Source: Alistipes sp.
GTDB lineage: Bacteria; Bacteroidota; Bacteroidia; Bacteroidales; Rikenellaceae
Assembly: GCA_017631285.1 (NCBI GenBank)
Contig: JAGBTO010000043.1
Coordinates: forward strand, 1 to 44,864
Direction of reading: 5' to 3'
DNA length: 44,864 nucleotides
Shown here: piece by piece, positions 30,302 through 38,649 of the stretch
Layout: each line of letters starts with the position of its first letter
How positions within the stretch are numbered: position 1 is the stretch's first letter
The notes under the pieces: model-generated
Told to the model about the DNA's origin: nothing
Seen by the model: the letters and a program-made list of their open reading frames with translations, nothing else
Databases searched by the model: none
Program-made: the position numbers and the translations under genes

Positions 30302-31386
30302 TGAGAACGTGGCAAGAAATAGCGGCCTGCGTAGTAGCAGGCGAGAGACTTTCAGCTCAGGATGCTCTAATTCTGTGGCAGGAAGCGCCTTTGTGGCGTT
30401 TGGCGGAGTTGGCTACTGATCGTAAGCGTAAGATAAGTGGTGATAAGGTGTTCTACAATCGCAATTTCCACCTTGAGCCAACAAATGTGTGCGTCTTTAA
30501 TTGTAAGTTTTGCTCGTTCCGTCGTCCCCGAGGCAGTGCTGAGGCGTGGGAATGGAGTATGGAGCAGATGCAGGAGCAGGTTAGACGCTATGTCGGCAGT
30601 GGTGTTACCGAGGTGCATATAGTGGGAGGTGTTCATCCCGAGCATTCTCTCGATTACTACTGTTCGTTGATTCGCAATGTGAAGGAGATTTTGCCCGAAG
30701 TTTCAGTCAAGGCCTATACTGCTATTGAACTTTCCTATATGATTCATCGTGCCGGGCTGTCGGTGAAAGAGGGTCTGCATCGTTTGATAGATGCTGGCAT
30801 GGATGCTATACCTGGTGGTGGAGCTGAGATTTTTGATGAGAAGATAAGAGAAAATATTTGCCCCGACAAAGGTTCTACCAAGGAGTGGTTTGAGGTGCAT
30901 CGTGCAGCGCATGAACTGGGCATTAAGACCAATGCTACTATGCTCTACGGTCATATCGAAAATCTGGAGCACCGCATTGACCATCTCATGCGTTTACGCG
31001 AATTGCAGGATGCAACAGAAGGGTTTAATGCCTTTATCCCGCTTAAGTATCGTAACTTTGGTAATTCGATGTCCGAGATAGGCGAGGTGCCAATAATCGA
31101 CGATTTGCGTACGCTTGCCATGAGTAGGCTTATTTTGGATAATGTGCCTCATATCAAGGCATATTGGGTTATGTATGGCAAGCAGACTACCGAGATGGCT
31201 TTGAAGTTTGGTGCTGATGATATCGACGGCACTATTGATGATTCGACCAAGATATATTCTATGGCTGGAGCTGAGGATCAACGCCCCAAGATGAGTGTTG
31301 AGCAAATGCTTCAGATGGTGGAGCGTGCAGGGTTCCGCGCTGTGGAGCGAGATACACATTATAACGAAATAAACAACATTAAATAG
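30301..31386 (+). CDS. mqnE: Aminofutalosine synthase MqnE (radical SAM)
   Basis: A 361-residue radical SAM enzyme of the futalosine menaquinone pathway, adding the SAM-derived adenosyl radical to the MqnA product. The iron-sulphur motif is CVFNCKFCSF (Cys64, Cys68, Cys71), preceded by LEPTNVC. EVHIVGGVHPE and YRNFGNSM are typical MqnE/MqnC blocks. The closest alternative is the sister enzyme MqnC; the EPTNVC and IPGGGAEIFDE blocks favour MqnE. Other pathway genes are not in the window. It overlaps the upstream gene by 1 nt, and the PASTA gene follows after 1 nt. Confidence 0.88.
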   Translation: MRTWQEIAACVVAGERLSAQDALILWQEAPLWRLAELATDRKRKISGDKVFYNRNFHLEPTNVCVFNCKFCSFRRPRGSAEAWEWSMEQMQEQVRRYVGSGVTEVHIVGGVHPEHSLDYYCSLIRNVKEILPEVSVKAYTAIELSYMIHRAGLSVKEGLHRLIDAGMDAIPGGGAEIFDEKIRENICPDKGSTKEWFEVHRAAHELGIKTNATMLYGHIENLEHRIDHLMRLRELQDATEGFNAFIPLKYRNFGNSMSEIGEVPIIDDLRTLAMSRLILDNVPHIKAYWVMYGKQTTEMALKFGADDIDGTIDDSTKIYSMAGAEDQRPKMSVEQMLQMVERAGFRAVERDTHYNEINNIK

Positions 31387-31387
31387 A

Positions 31388-32407
31388 ATGGAGAATAGAG
31401 TAAAACGAGAAGTTCGTCGTAAATCAAAGGCGAGTGGCATTAAGAAGTGGTGGAGTCGCTTGAAGACTGCCCCCGTAGCTTATCACGCAGTGCTGATTTG
31501 CATATCGCTTGTGGGTGTAATCTTGCTGTCGAGCATTATGATGCATATAATCACTCGTCATGGAACTCATCGTACGGTGCCCGATTTTATGGGTGTGAAG
31601 ATTGCCGAGGCTCAACAGATAGCTAAGACGTCGAAATTGGAAATCATTATCAATGATTCACTCTTTGTTCCGGCTTACGAGGGAGGAGTGGTTCTGGACC
31701 AGCTTCCTAAGGGCGGTGTTGAAGTTAAGGCAGGTAGAAAAGTGTATGTCACCATCAATTCTTTCAAGGAGAAGATGGTTAAGGTTCCATATGTCGCAGG
31801 CCGTTCGTTGCGTCAGGCCAAGAATATGCTTGAAGTAGCAGGCTTGGGTATTGAGAAACTTGTTTATGAGGAGGATATTGCAACAAATTATGTGTTGGGC
31901 GAGTATGTGGGTGCTCAGCAAATTACCGATAAGAGCAATGTCGAGATAGAGATGGGCTCGGGCGTGATTCTCAAGGTGGGTGTTCAACCCGAAAATAATA
32001 CTACCATTGTACCTAAGGCTATCGGTCAGAGTTTGCAGGCTGCCAAGAGTCGTCTGTGGGAGCATGGGCTTAATATTGGCAAGGTGAATTTTGATGAGGG
32101 TATAAATCTTTTGAATCAGAAGAACGCACGCGTCTATCGTCAGTCGTTGGTACATAACTCTACTACCAGATTGGGTACATCGGTCGAGTTGTGGCTTACG
32201 CTTGATGCCGAGGTTGTTGAGAAGAGTAGTGCTGCATCCGATAAAGCTGCAAGTGAATTGGAGGAGGCGCGCCTGGAGGCTGAGGAGGCAAAGCGCGATT
32301 CATTGGAACAGGTGCAAATCGAGGAGCAGGAACTGAAATCTTTTCAACAAAGTGATAATCAGACTGCAAATGTGGTTGAAACAGAGGAAGATGAATTTTT
32401 CCAGTAG
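31388..32407 (+). CDS. Membrane-anchored PASTA-domain protein
   Basis: A 339-residue protein with a basic cytoplasmic N-terminus (about 1-30), one membrane helix (about 31-53) and three PASTA domains outside. The first (about 62-125) contains TVPDFMGVKIAEAQQIA, the second (about 130-197) KVPYVAGRSLRQAKNML, and the third (about 206-272) IVPKAIGQSLQAAKSRL. A charged Ala/Glu-rich coiled tail follows. PASTA domains bind peptidoglycan-type ligands, but here there is no kinase or penicillin-binding domain. It lies between mqnE and an RluD gene; its function in the cell envelope is unknown. Confidence 0.88.
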   Translation: MENRVKREVRRKSKASGIKKWWSRLKTAPVAYHAVLICISLVGVILLSSIMMHIITRHGTHRTVPDFMGVKIAEAQQIAKTSKLEIIINDSLFVPAYEGGVVLDQLPKGGVEVKAGRKVYVTINSFKEKMVKVPYVAGRSLRQAKNMLEVAGLGIEKLVYEEDIATNYVLGEYVGAQQITDKSNVEIEMGSGVILKVGVQPENNTTIVPKAIGQSLQAAKSRLWEHGLNIGKVNFDEGINLLNQKNARVYRQSLVHNSTTRLGTSVELWLTLDAEVVEKSSAASDKAASELEEARLEAEEAKRDSLEQVQIEEQELKSFQQSDNQTANVVETEEDEFFQ

Positions 32408-32416
32408 AAAGAGCTT

Positions 32417-33502
32417 ATGCAAGAGTATATAGAAAAAGATATAGATTTGCAGGAGGATGAACTGCAAGAGGTAGAGGGCTCTGACGAGATGTATGAGCAT
32501 TTTGCCATCACGGTGGATAAGGGGCAAAAGATGTTGCGCCTTGATAAGTTTTTGGTTGATAGGATGGAGCATTGTTCTCGTAACCGCATACAGACCGCAG
32601 CCGATAGTGGCAATATATTGGTTAATGGAGTACCTGCTAAGTCGAGTTACAAGGTTAAGCCAATGGATCATATTACGCTGGTGATGCCCTATCCCAAGCG
32701 AGAATTGGAGATTATACCTGAGGATATTCCAATCAAGATAGTCTATGAGGACGATGATTTGCTCATCGTTGATAAGGATGCAGGCATGGTTGTCCATCCT
32801 GGTTGTGGAAATTATCATGGCACATTAGTGAATGCCTTGACTTTTCATTTGAAGGATTTGCCTCTGTTTCAGGATGGTGATATGCGTGCTGGATTGGTAC
32901 ATCGTATCGATAAAGATACATCAGGTCTGCTGGTCGTTGCCAAGAATGAACGCACTCATGCTCGTTTGGCCAAGCAGTTCTTCGACCACACAATCCATCG
33001 TCGCTATGTAGCGTTGGTGTGGGGTAACTTGCCCGATGACGAGGGTACAATTATAGGCAATATCGGTCGCAGCCCCAAAGATAGGTTGCAGATGTATGTC
33101 TTTGCAGATGGTAGCGACGGAAAGCATGCAGTTACGCATTACAGGGTGTTGAAACGCTATGGGTATGTTACGTTGGTTGAGTGCCGTTTGGAGACGGGTC
33201 GTACACATCAAATTCGTGTTCATATGTCATGGCAGGGGCATCCACTATTTAATGATCCGCGTTATGGCGGTGATCGCATCTTGAAGGGTACTACATTCTC
33301 GAAATATAAGCAGTTTATTGATAATTGTTTCACCTTGCTGCCTCGTCAGGCATTGCATGCGCGTTCTTTGGGATTTGTTCATCCTACAACAGGTAAGGAT
33401 GTCTATTTCGAGAGCGAACTGCCCGAGGATATGAAGGCTGTGATTGCCAAGTGGGATACATACGTAGCATCAAGAAATCTTGAGGAGGCGGCAGAGTATT
33501 AA
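32417..33502 (+). CDS. rluD: RluA/RluD-family 23S rRNA pseudouridine synthase
   Basis: A 361-residue RNA-modifying enzyme. An acidic N-terminal extension (about 1-28) precedes an S4 RNA-binding domain (about 38-90, RLDKFLVDRMEHCSRNRIQ). The catalytic domain has GLVHRIDKDTSGLLVV with the essential Asp165, and the RTHQIRVH motif further on. By family, it isomerises uridines in helix 69 of 23S rRNA, but RluD cannot be separated from RluA or RluC with certainty from sequence alone. It starts 9 nt after the PASTA gene. Confidence 0.9.
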   Translation: MQEYIEKDIDLQEDELQEVEGSDEMYEHFAITVDKGQKMLRLDKFLVDRMEHCSRNRIQTAADSGNILVNGVPAKSSYKVKPMDHITLVMPYPKRELEIIPEDIPIKIVYEDDDLLIVDKDAGMVVHPGCGNYHGTLVNALTFHLKDLPLFQDGDMRAGLVHRIDKDTSGLLVVAKNERTHARLAKQFFDHTIHRRYVALVWGNLPDDEGTIIGNIGRSPKDRLQMYVFADGSDGKHAVTHYRVLKRYGYVTLVECRLETGRTHQIRVHMSWQGHPLFNDPRYGGDRILKGTTFSKYKQFIDNCFTLLPRQALHARSLGFVHPTTGKDVYFESELPEDMKAVIAKWDTYVASRNLEEAAEY

Positions 33503-33515
33503 TTTACGTTAGGAT

Positions 33516-35300
33516 ATGTTTCTACCTACAACAATAAAGGAGGTCAGAGCTTTGGGATGGGATTACATCGATGTGATCCTCTTCACGGGTGATGCCTATA
33601 TTGACCATCCAGCTTTCGGTGCCGCTGTGATAGGTAGGCTGTTGGAGGCTGAAGGGTATCGTGTTGCCATTGTGCCACAGCCCAATTGGCGTGACGACCT
33701 GCGTGATTTCACCAAACTGGGAGCACCGCGATTATTCTTCGGTGTGTCGGCGGGTGCAATGGACTCGATGGTGAACCACTACACGGCAAACATCCGCCTA
33801 CGCAGTAATGATGCCTATACTGCAGGAGGTAAGTCTGGTTTCCGTCCCGATTATGCTGCTACGGTATATTGTCAGATATTAAAACGACTCTATCCTCACG
33901 TTCCCGTTGTTGTGGGGGGTATTGAAGCTTCGCTACGTCGTCTTACTCATTACGACTATTGGAGCGACAAGCTAAAGCCATCGATGCTCATTGAGAGTGG
34001 TGCCGACCTGTTGATTTACGGCATGGGCGAAAGGGTCGTGCAGCAGGTGGCGAAGGCTATGCGAAACGGCTATAACGCCAAGCTTCTGCGCAAGATTAAT
34101 CAGGTGGCGTTCATTGCCGATAGCGGCTATGTTGAGCGACTTGACCCCGCTACAACCAAGTTTCTGCACTCCTTCGAGGAGTGTCAGCAGAGCAAGCAAG
34201 CCTTTGGCGAGAACTTCGTCGAGGAGGAGTTGTTGAGTAATGTGATGGAGCCTACAACAACGCTCGTAGAGCAGGTGGGCGATAAATATGTTGTGGTCAC
34301 ACCGCCCAACACCACCCTTTCGACCGAGGAGCTTGACCACTCGTTTGATTTGCCATACGAGCGTGCACCACATCCTCGCTATCGAGGCAAGGGTGACATT
34401 CCTGCGTGGGAAATGATTAAGCACTCTATAAATATTCATCGAGGTTGTTTCGGAGGCTGTGCATTCTGCACCATATCGGCACATCAGGGTAAGTTCATCA
34501 ACTCACGCAGTGAGCGTTCCATCCTGGCCGAAGTAGAGAAGGTTGCAATGATGCCCGACTTCAAGGGCTACCTGTCGGATGTAGGAGCACCATCGGCTAA
34601 TATGTACCTTATGAGTGGCAAGAACAAGGAGGCGTGTCGCAAGTGTCGCCGCCCATCGTGCTTGCATCCCAAGATATGTCCAAATCTCAATAATGACCAC
34701 CGTCCGCTGTTGGCACTGTATGAGAAGATAAGGGCTGTGAAGGGTATTAAAAAGGCATTTATCGGCAGTGGCATACGCTACGACTTGTTTGATGACTCAC
34801 CCTATCTGCATACGGTGGTGAAACATCACACGTCGGGCAGATTGAAGGTTGCACCAGAACATACCGAGGATCACGTGCTGAACTTTATGCGCAAGCCGTC
34901 GTTCAAGCTCTTTGAGAAGCTCAACAACGACTTCAAGTCGATTTGTGAGCAGGAAGGTCTGCGCTATCAGCTTATTCCATATTTCATCTCGTCGCATCCA
35001 GGTTGCAGAGAGTGTGATATGAAGGCTCTCTCGGAGCGAGTGCTGGGGCGTCTGCACTTCGACCTGGAGCAGGTGCAGGATTTAACGCCAACGCCAATGA
35101 CCCTCTCATCGGTCATGTTCTATACAGGGGAAAATCCTTATACGGGCGAGAAGGTCTATGTGGCACGCTCGCAGGATGACAAGCGACGACAGAAATCCTA
35201 TTTCTTCCGCGAAGAACATAAGACTCGTGCGATACGACGTGATGGGAAACAGGGTGTTGGCAAATCTTATGTGAAGAAAACTTTTAAGAAAAACAAATAA
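33516..35300 (+). CDS. ygiQ: YgiQ-family radical SAM protein
   Basis: A 594-residue protein of the UPF0313/YgiQ family. The N-terminal B12-binding-like region (about 15-130) contains DVILFTGDAYIDHPAFG. The radical SAM cluster motif is CFGGCAFC (Cys311, Cys315, Cys318). The C-terminal region has the family-specific PSCLHPKICPNL and HPGCRECDM cysteine pairs. A basic tail ends KKTFKKNK. The reaction is not known for this family. It starts 13 nt after rluD, within the tgt operon. Confidence 0.93.
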   Translation: MFLPTTIKEVRALGWDYIDVILFTGDAYIDHPAFGAAVIGRLLEAEGYRVAIVPQPNWRDDLRDFTKLGAPRLFFGVSAGAMDSMVNHYTANIRLRSNDAYTAGGKSGFRPDYAATVYCQILKRLYPHVPVVVGGIEASLRRLTHYDYWSDKLKPSMLIESGADLLIYGMGERVVQQVAKAMRNGYNAKLLRKINQVAFIADSGYVERLDPATTKFLHSFEECQQSKQAFGENFVEEELLSNVMEPTTTLVEQVGDKYVVVTPPNTTLSTEELDHSFDLPYERAPHPRYRGKGDIPAWEMIKHSINIHRGCFGGCAFCTISAHQGKFINSRSERSILAEVEKVAMMPDFKGYLSDVGAPSANMYLMSGKNKEACRKCRRPSCLHPKICPNLNNDHRPLLALYEKIRAVKGIKKAFIGSGIRYDLFDDSPYLHTVVKHHTSGRLKVAPEHTEDHVLNFMRKPSFKLFEKLNNDFKSICEQEGLRYQLIPYFISSHPGCRECDMKALSERVLGRLHFDLEQVQDLTPTPMTLSSVMFYTGENPYTGEKVYVARSQDDKRRQKSYFFREEHKTRAIRRDGKQGVGKSYVKKTFKKNK

Positions 35301-35311
35301 ACTTTTTGACT

Positions 35312-36130
35312 ATGAAGCGATTGTGTATGCTGCTGCTTGCAGCACTTTGTGTGGGAGGATTCTCCTCTGTAATTACGTCTGTTGTGGCACAGACAAAAAA
35401 GGAGATAAAGGTTAAACCTTTGAATACCAATAAATGGCGTAAGTACGATGTGGGTAACGTACGCTTTCACGATAAAGCAACCCACACCGAAGGCTCGCAA
35501 ATCTACAACCGTTTGATACCTAATCCTCAGGAGTATATATCATCGTGTGCACGTGAGGTGTTAGCCACACTCTATTTTTCGCCTAAGGATAGTATTATGC
35601 CTGTAAAGTCAATTTACTATACGCTTGAAGATAAAGAGGGTGTGTCGGCAAAAGGTGGTGGCAGAGGTCGCGTACATATCTTTTACAGCACACGCCATAT
35701 CGAGAGTTCATATCGTGGCAAGGGCGACGATAAGGTTATGTTCGAAACGCGAGGTGTCCTTTTACACGAGCTCACACACGCCTATCAGCTTGAGCCTCAG
35801 GGAATCGGATCATATGGTACAAATCGTACTTTTTGGGCGTTCATTGAAGGCATGGCAGATGCTGTACGTGTAGCAAATGGTGGCTTCTATGGTGAGAAGG
35901 ATCGTCCAAAGGGAGGTCACTATATGAACGGTTACCGTCACGCGGGATACTTCTTTGTATGGATACGAGATAACTACGATGCTGATTTCCTGCGTAAGTT
36001 TAATCAAAGTACGTTGCATGTGGTGCCCTGGTCATTCGACGGAGCAATCAAGTCTATCCTCGGCCAGGAGTATGATATCGAGAGCCTATGGCATGAGTAT
36101 CAGATTGCGGTGGGTGATATAAAGGAGTAA
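35312..36130 (+). CDS. Secreted basic-secretory-protein-like metallopeptidase
   Basis: A 272-residue exported protein (signal peptide about 1-27, ending VVAQ) resembling the plant-type basic secretory protein family (PF04450). A zinc-peptidase motif HELTH is at 152-156, and the IEGMAD block around Glu179 gives a likely third ligand. RGRVHIFYSTRHIES and WSFDGAIKSILGQEYDIESLW match the family elsewhere. A TTG two codons upstream is in frame, but the ATG at 35312 is preferred. It is last in the seven-gene run and followed by a terminator. Substrate and biological role are unknown. Confidence 0.82.
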   Translation: MKRLCMLLLAALCVGGFSSVITSVVAQTKKEIKVKPLNTNKWRKYDVGNVRFHDKATHTEGSQIYNRLIPNPQEYISSCAREVLATLYFSPKDSIMPVKSIYYTLEDKEGVSAKGGGRGRVHIFYSTRHIESSYRGKGDDKVMFETRGVLLHELTHAYQLEPQGIGSYGTNRTFWAFIEGMADAVRVANGGFYGEKDRPKGGHYMNGYRHAGYFFVWIRDNYDADFLRKFNQSTLHVVPWSFDGAIKSILGQEYDIESLWHEYQIAVGDIKE

Positions 36131-36147
36131 TATCATATTACTTAATT

Positions 36148-36188
36148 AATAATGGCTGTCACAACTTTATTGTTGGACAGCCATTATT
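36148..36188. terminator. Bidirectional terminator
   Basis: A 13-bp stem (36148-36160 with 36176-36188), extended inward by CAAC/GTTG around a 6-nt loop. It lies between the end of the tgt operon and the convergent flavodiiron gene. Confidence 0.85.
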
Positions 36189-36201
36189 CTTGTTCTTCTA
36201 T

Positions 36202-37368
36202 CTATTGCTTAAGTAGCGCATCGGCTAAAGCTTCTAATTGAGGGATGTCGCTCTGTTTCATGCGGGATTGTATGGTTATCATAGGCTCTACGATTTCAAT
36301 CTCCTTCATCTGCTCCAGCATGCCACGCATCACACGTGCGGCCGATGGAGCCCATGAGCCATTTTCGATTATGCCTACTCGTCGGTTCTGGTATAATTTG
36401 AGTTGAAGGTGGTGCAGGAAGTCGTGCATGGGTGGAAATACATCGGCATCGTAAGATGCTGCAGCCACCACAAGTCTATCCATGCGGAATGCATCCTCTA
36501 TGGCTTCGGCCATGTCGTCACGACTTAGGTCGGTAATTGATACCTTTGGCGCTCCTTTCTCGATGAGAATCTCTTTTAGGCGATGAGCTACAGCTGCTGT
36601 ACCTCCGTGAATTGAGGCGTAGGCAATGAAAATTCCTTCGGTCTCAACATCGTAGCGGCTCCATGTGTCGTAAAGAGAAATGTAGTAACCCAGGTTCTCG
36701 CCCAGTATAGGACCATGTAAAGGGCAGATATATGCAATGTCCAAGGTTGATAGTTTTTTCAATAAGGTCTGCACTGCAGTACCATATTTACCGCAGATGT
36801 TAAAGTAGTAGCGGCGAGCCTCACATGCCCAATCTTCATCGTGGCTCAGCGCACCGAATTTGCCAAATCCATCTGCCGAGAAGATGACTTTATCCTGTTG
36901 GTCGTAAGTCACCATCACCTCGGGCCAATGCACCATTGGAGCCATGAAGAATTGCAGAGTGTGACTACCTAGGCAAAGAGTGTCACCCTCCTTAATCTCA
37001 ATGGTGTTTTGGCTGAAGTCAATACCTTCGAAAAATTGAGGTAGCATTTTGCAAGCACGAGCTGAAGCCACAATTTTTACAGTAGGGTAGAGTTTTAAGA
37101 TTTCGGCAATACATCCTGCGTGGTCGGGCTCAAGATGCTGTACCACCAAATAATCGGGGACTCTACTATTGAGCTCGTTCTTAAGATTTACCATCCACTC
37201 CTCACATTTGCGAAAATCCACAGTATCCATTATGGCTACTTTATCATCGAGTATAAGGTATGAATTATAGGATATTCCGTTGGGAATGATGTATTGGCTC
37301 TCGAATAGGTCGAGGTCGAGGTCGTCCACGCCGATATATTTGATTGTGTTCGTAATGGTTGTTTTCAT
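36202..37368 (-). CDS. Flavodiiron protein (FprA-type A flavoprotein)
   Basis: A 388-residue cytoplasmic enzyme that reduces oxygen to water and/or nitric oxide to nitrous oxide in anaerobes. The metallo-beta-lactamase-like domain carries the diiron ligands: His78, Glu80, Asp82 and His83 in HLEPDHAG, His147 in HWPE, Asp166 in SADGFG, and His218 in CPLHGP. The flavodoxin domain begins at about 247 with GIFIAYASIHGGTAA. All ligands are present and length is normal. It is monocistronic. The electron donor (rubredoxin or a reductase) is not encoded here. Confidence 0.93.
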   Translation of the reverse strand: MKTTITNTIKYIGVDDLDLDLFESQYIIPNGISYNSYLILDDKVAIMDTVDFRKCEEWMVNLKNELNSRVPDYLVVQHLEPDHAGCIAEILKLYPTVKIVASARACKMLPQFFEGIDFSQNTIEIKEGDTLCLGSHTLQFFMAPMVHWPEVMVTYDQQDKVIFSADGFGKFGALSHDEDWACEARRYYFNICGKYGTAVQTLLKKLSTLDIAYICPLHGPILGENLGYYISLYDTWSRYDVETEGIFIAYASIHGGTAAVAHRLKEILIEKGAPKVSITDLSRDDMAEAIEDAFRMDRLVVAAASYDADVFPPMHDFLHHLQLKLYQNRRVGIIENGSWAPSAARVMRGMLEQMKEIEIVEPMITIQSRMKQSDIPQLEALADALLKQ

Positions 37369-37393
37369 CTTATTTTATTTTGTTATTTCACTG

Positions 37394-37401
37394 CAAAGAT
37401 A
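37394..37401 (-). promoter_or_regulatory. -7 element of the flavodiiron gene
   Basis: TATCTTTG on the minus strand, 25 nt before the ATG. No TTG stands 19-21 nt upstream, so an activator or a weak promoter is possible. Confidence 0.5.
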
Positions 37402-37530
37402 CGAAAAAATGAGTTTCCTTATCATAGGAGATTCTATTTGTAAATTATGATTAGTAACGTTTTTCGTGAGATAATTGTTTTGTCGTTGCATAATTTTGTG
37501 TAAAGATGATAATTTATGCTGTAAATTCAC

Positions 37531-37538
37531 TAATTTTG
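37531..37538 (+). promoter_or_regulatory. Candidate -7 element of the SDR gene
   Basis: TAATTTTG matches TAnnTTTG, 52 nt before the ATG. A second identical copy occurs at 37491-37498. Neither has a clear TTG at the right distance, so which one is used is uncertain. Confidence 0.4.
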
Positions 37539-37590
37539 CATATAGTGGTGTTAAAACTAGAGTGTAGATAATAACTAAAACGGAATAATT

Positions 37591-38352
37591 ATGAAACGCT
37601 TAAATGGAAATGTTACCTTGATTACAGGTGGCGGTAAGGGTATCGGATTTGGTTTGGCCGAGGCATTTGCCGAGGAGGGTTCAAACCTCGTTCTTACAGG
37701 TCGTACAGAGTCACGTCTTTTGGAAGCGAAGCAAAAACTTGAGGAAAAATATGGTATCGAGGTGTTGCCTTTGGTTGCCGACGGAGCCGACGAGGAGGCT
37801 ATAAAAATGGTTGTTGAGAAGACTATCGAAAAGTTTGGCAAACTCAACACATTGGTAAACAATGCCCAGGTGTCGAAGTCGGGCATGCCGCTTGTCGAGC
37901 ATACGAAGGAGGATTTCGACCTTGCCATATATTCGGGTCTGTATGCGGCATTCTTCTATATGCGCGAGTGCTTCCCATATCTGAAGGCTTCGCGAGGCTC
38001 GGTTATTAACTTCGCTTCGGGTGCGGGCTTGTTTGGTAAGCTCGGTCAGGCGTCGTATGCAGCAGCCAAGGAGGGTATTCGAGGTATGTCGCGTGTGGCA
38101 GCAGCCGAGTGGGGTCCCGATGGTGTGAGAGTGAATGTTATATGTCCTCTGGCCATGACCGAGAGCTTGCAGCAGTGGCGTGAGAACTTCCCCGAACTCT
38201 ACGAGAAGACTATTCAGGGTATTCCTTTGGGTCACTTTGCCGACCCTAAGGGCGATATCGGTCGTGTATGCGTGTTCCTTGCTTCTGAAGATGCCGAGTA
38301 TGTTACGGGCGAGACCATCACACTGCAAGGTGGTAGCGGTCTAAGACCATAA
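37591..38352 (+). CDS. Short-chain dehydrogenase/reductase
   Basis: A 253-residue NAD(P)-dependent oxidoreductase of classical SDR type. The nucleotide-binding motif TGGGKGIG is at 12-19. The catalytic residues are Ser143 (FASGAG), Tyr156 and Lys160 (YAAAK). The structural NNAG motif is NNAQ (90-93), a mild deviation. The C-terminus VTGETITLQGGSGLRP is typical of the FabG-like branch. Substrate unknown. The next gene, a small membrane protein, starts 13 nt later. Confidence 0.9.
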   Translation: MKRLNGNVTLITGGGKGIGFGLAEAFAEEGSNLVLTGRTESRLLEAKQKLEEKYGIEVLPLVADGADEEAIKMVVEKTIEKFGKLNTLVNNAQVSKSGMPLVEHTKEDFDLAIYSGLYAAFFYMRECFPYLKASRGSVINFASGAGLFGKLGQASYAAAKEGIRGMSRVAAAEWGPDGVRVNVICPLAMTESLQQWRENFPELYEKTIQGIPLGHFADPKGDIGRVCVFLASEDAEYVTGETITLQGGSGLRP

Positions 38353-38365
38353 TCCCGCATGAGAG

Positions 38366-38638
38366 ATGAAGAATAAGAATCCATTTATCGACGAGAGCGC
38401 TTTCGAGGGCGACGACACACCCAAGAAGAGCGAGGACGAAATCCTTATGGAGGAGGCGAAGCAGCACACCGAGGTGGTGGAGGTCAAGACCTATATGTCG
38501 TTAGGTATGGTCATCGGTTTAGGTGTGGGAGCTATCGTGGGAATGTTCCTGGGCAAGATGCAGTTTGGCGCGGGCATAGGTATGCTCATAGGTCTTATTG
38601 CAGGTTTGTGCATCCACAAGAAACCAGAGGAGAAATAA
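38366..38638 (+). CDS. Small membrane protein with glycine-rich helices
   Basis: A 90-residue protein, not assigned to a family. An acidic N-terminal half (residues 1-42, rich in Glu, Asp and Lys) precedes two membrane helices with small-residue zippers (about 45-63 and 66-84). The helices include GMVIGLGVGAIVGMFLG and GAGIGMLIGLIAGLCI. The C-terminus is charged (HKKPEEK). It lies between the SDR and the GH43-type gene, 11 nt upstream of the latter. Confidence 0.75.
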   Translation: MKNKNPFIDESAFEGDDTPKKSEDEILMEEAKQHTEVVEVKTYMSLGMVIGLGVGAIVGMFLGKMQFGAGIGMLIGLIAGLCIHKKPEEK

Positions 38639-38649
38639 AATTTTTGATT

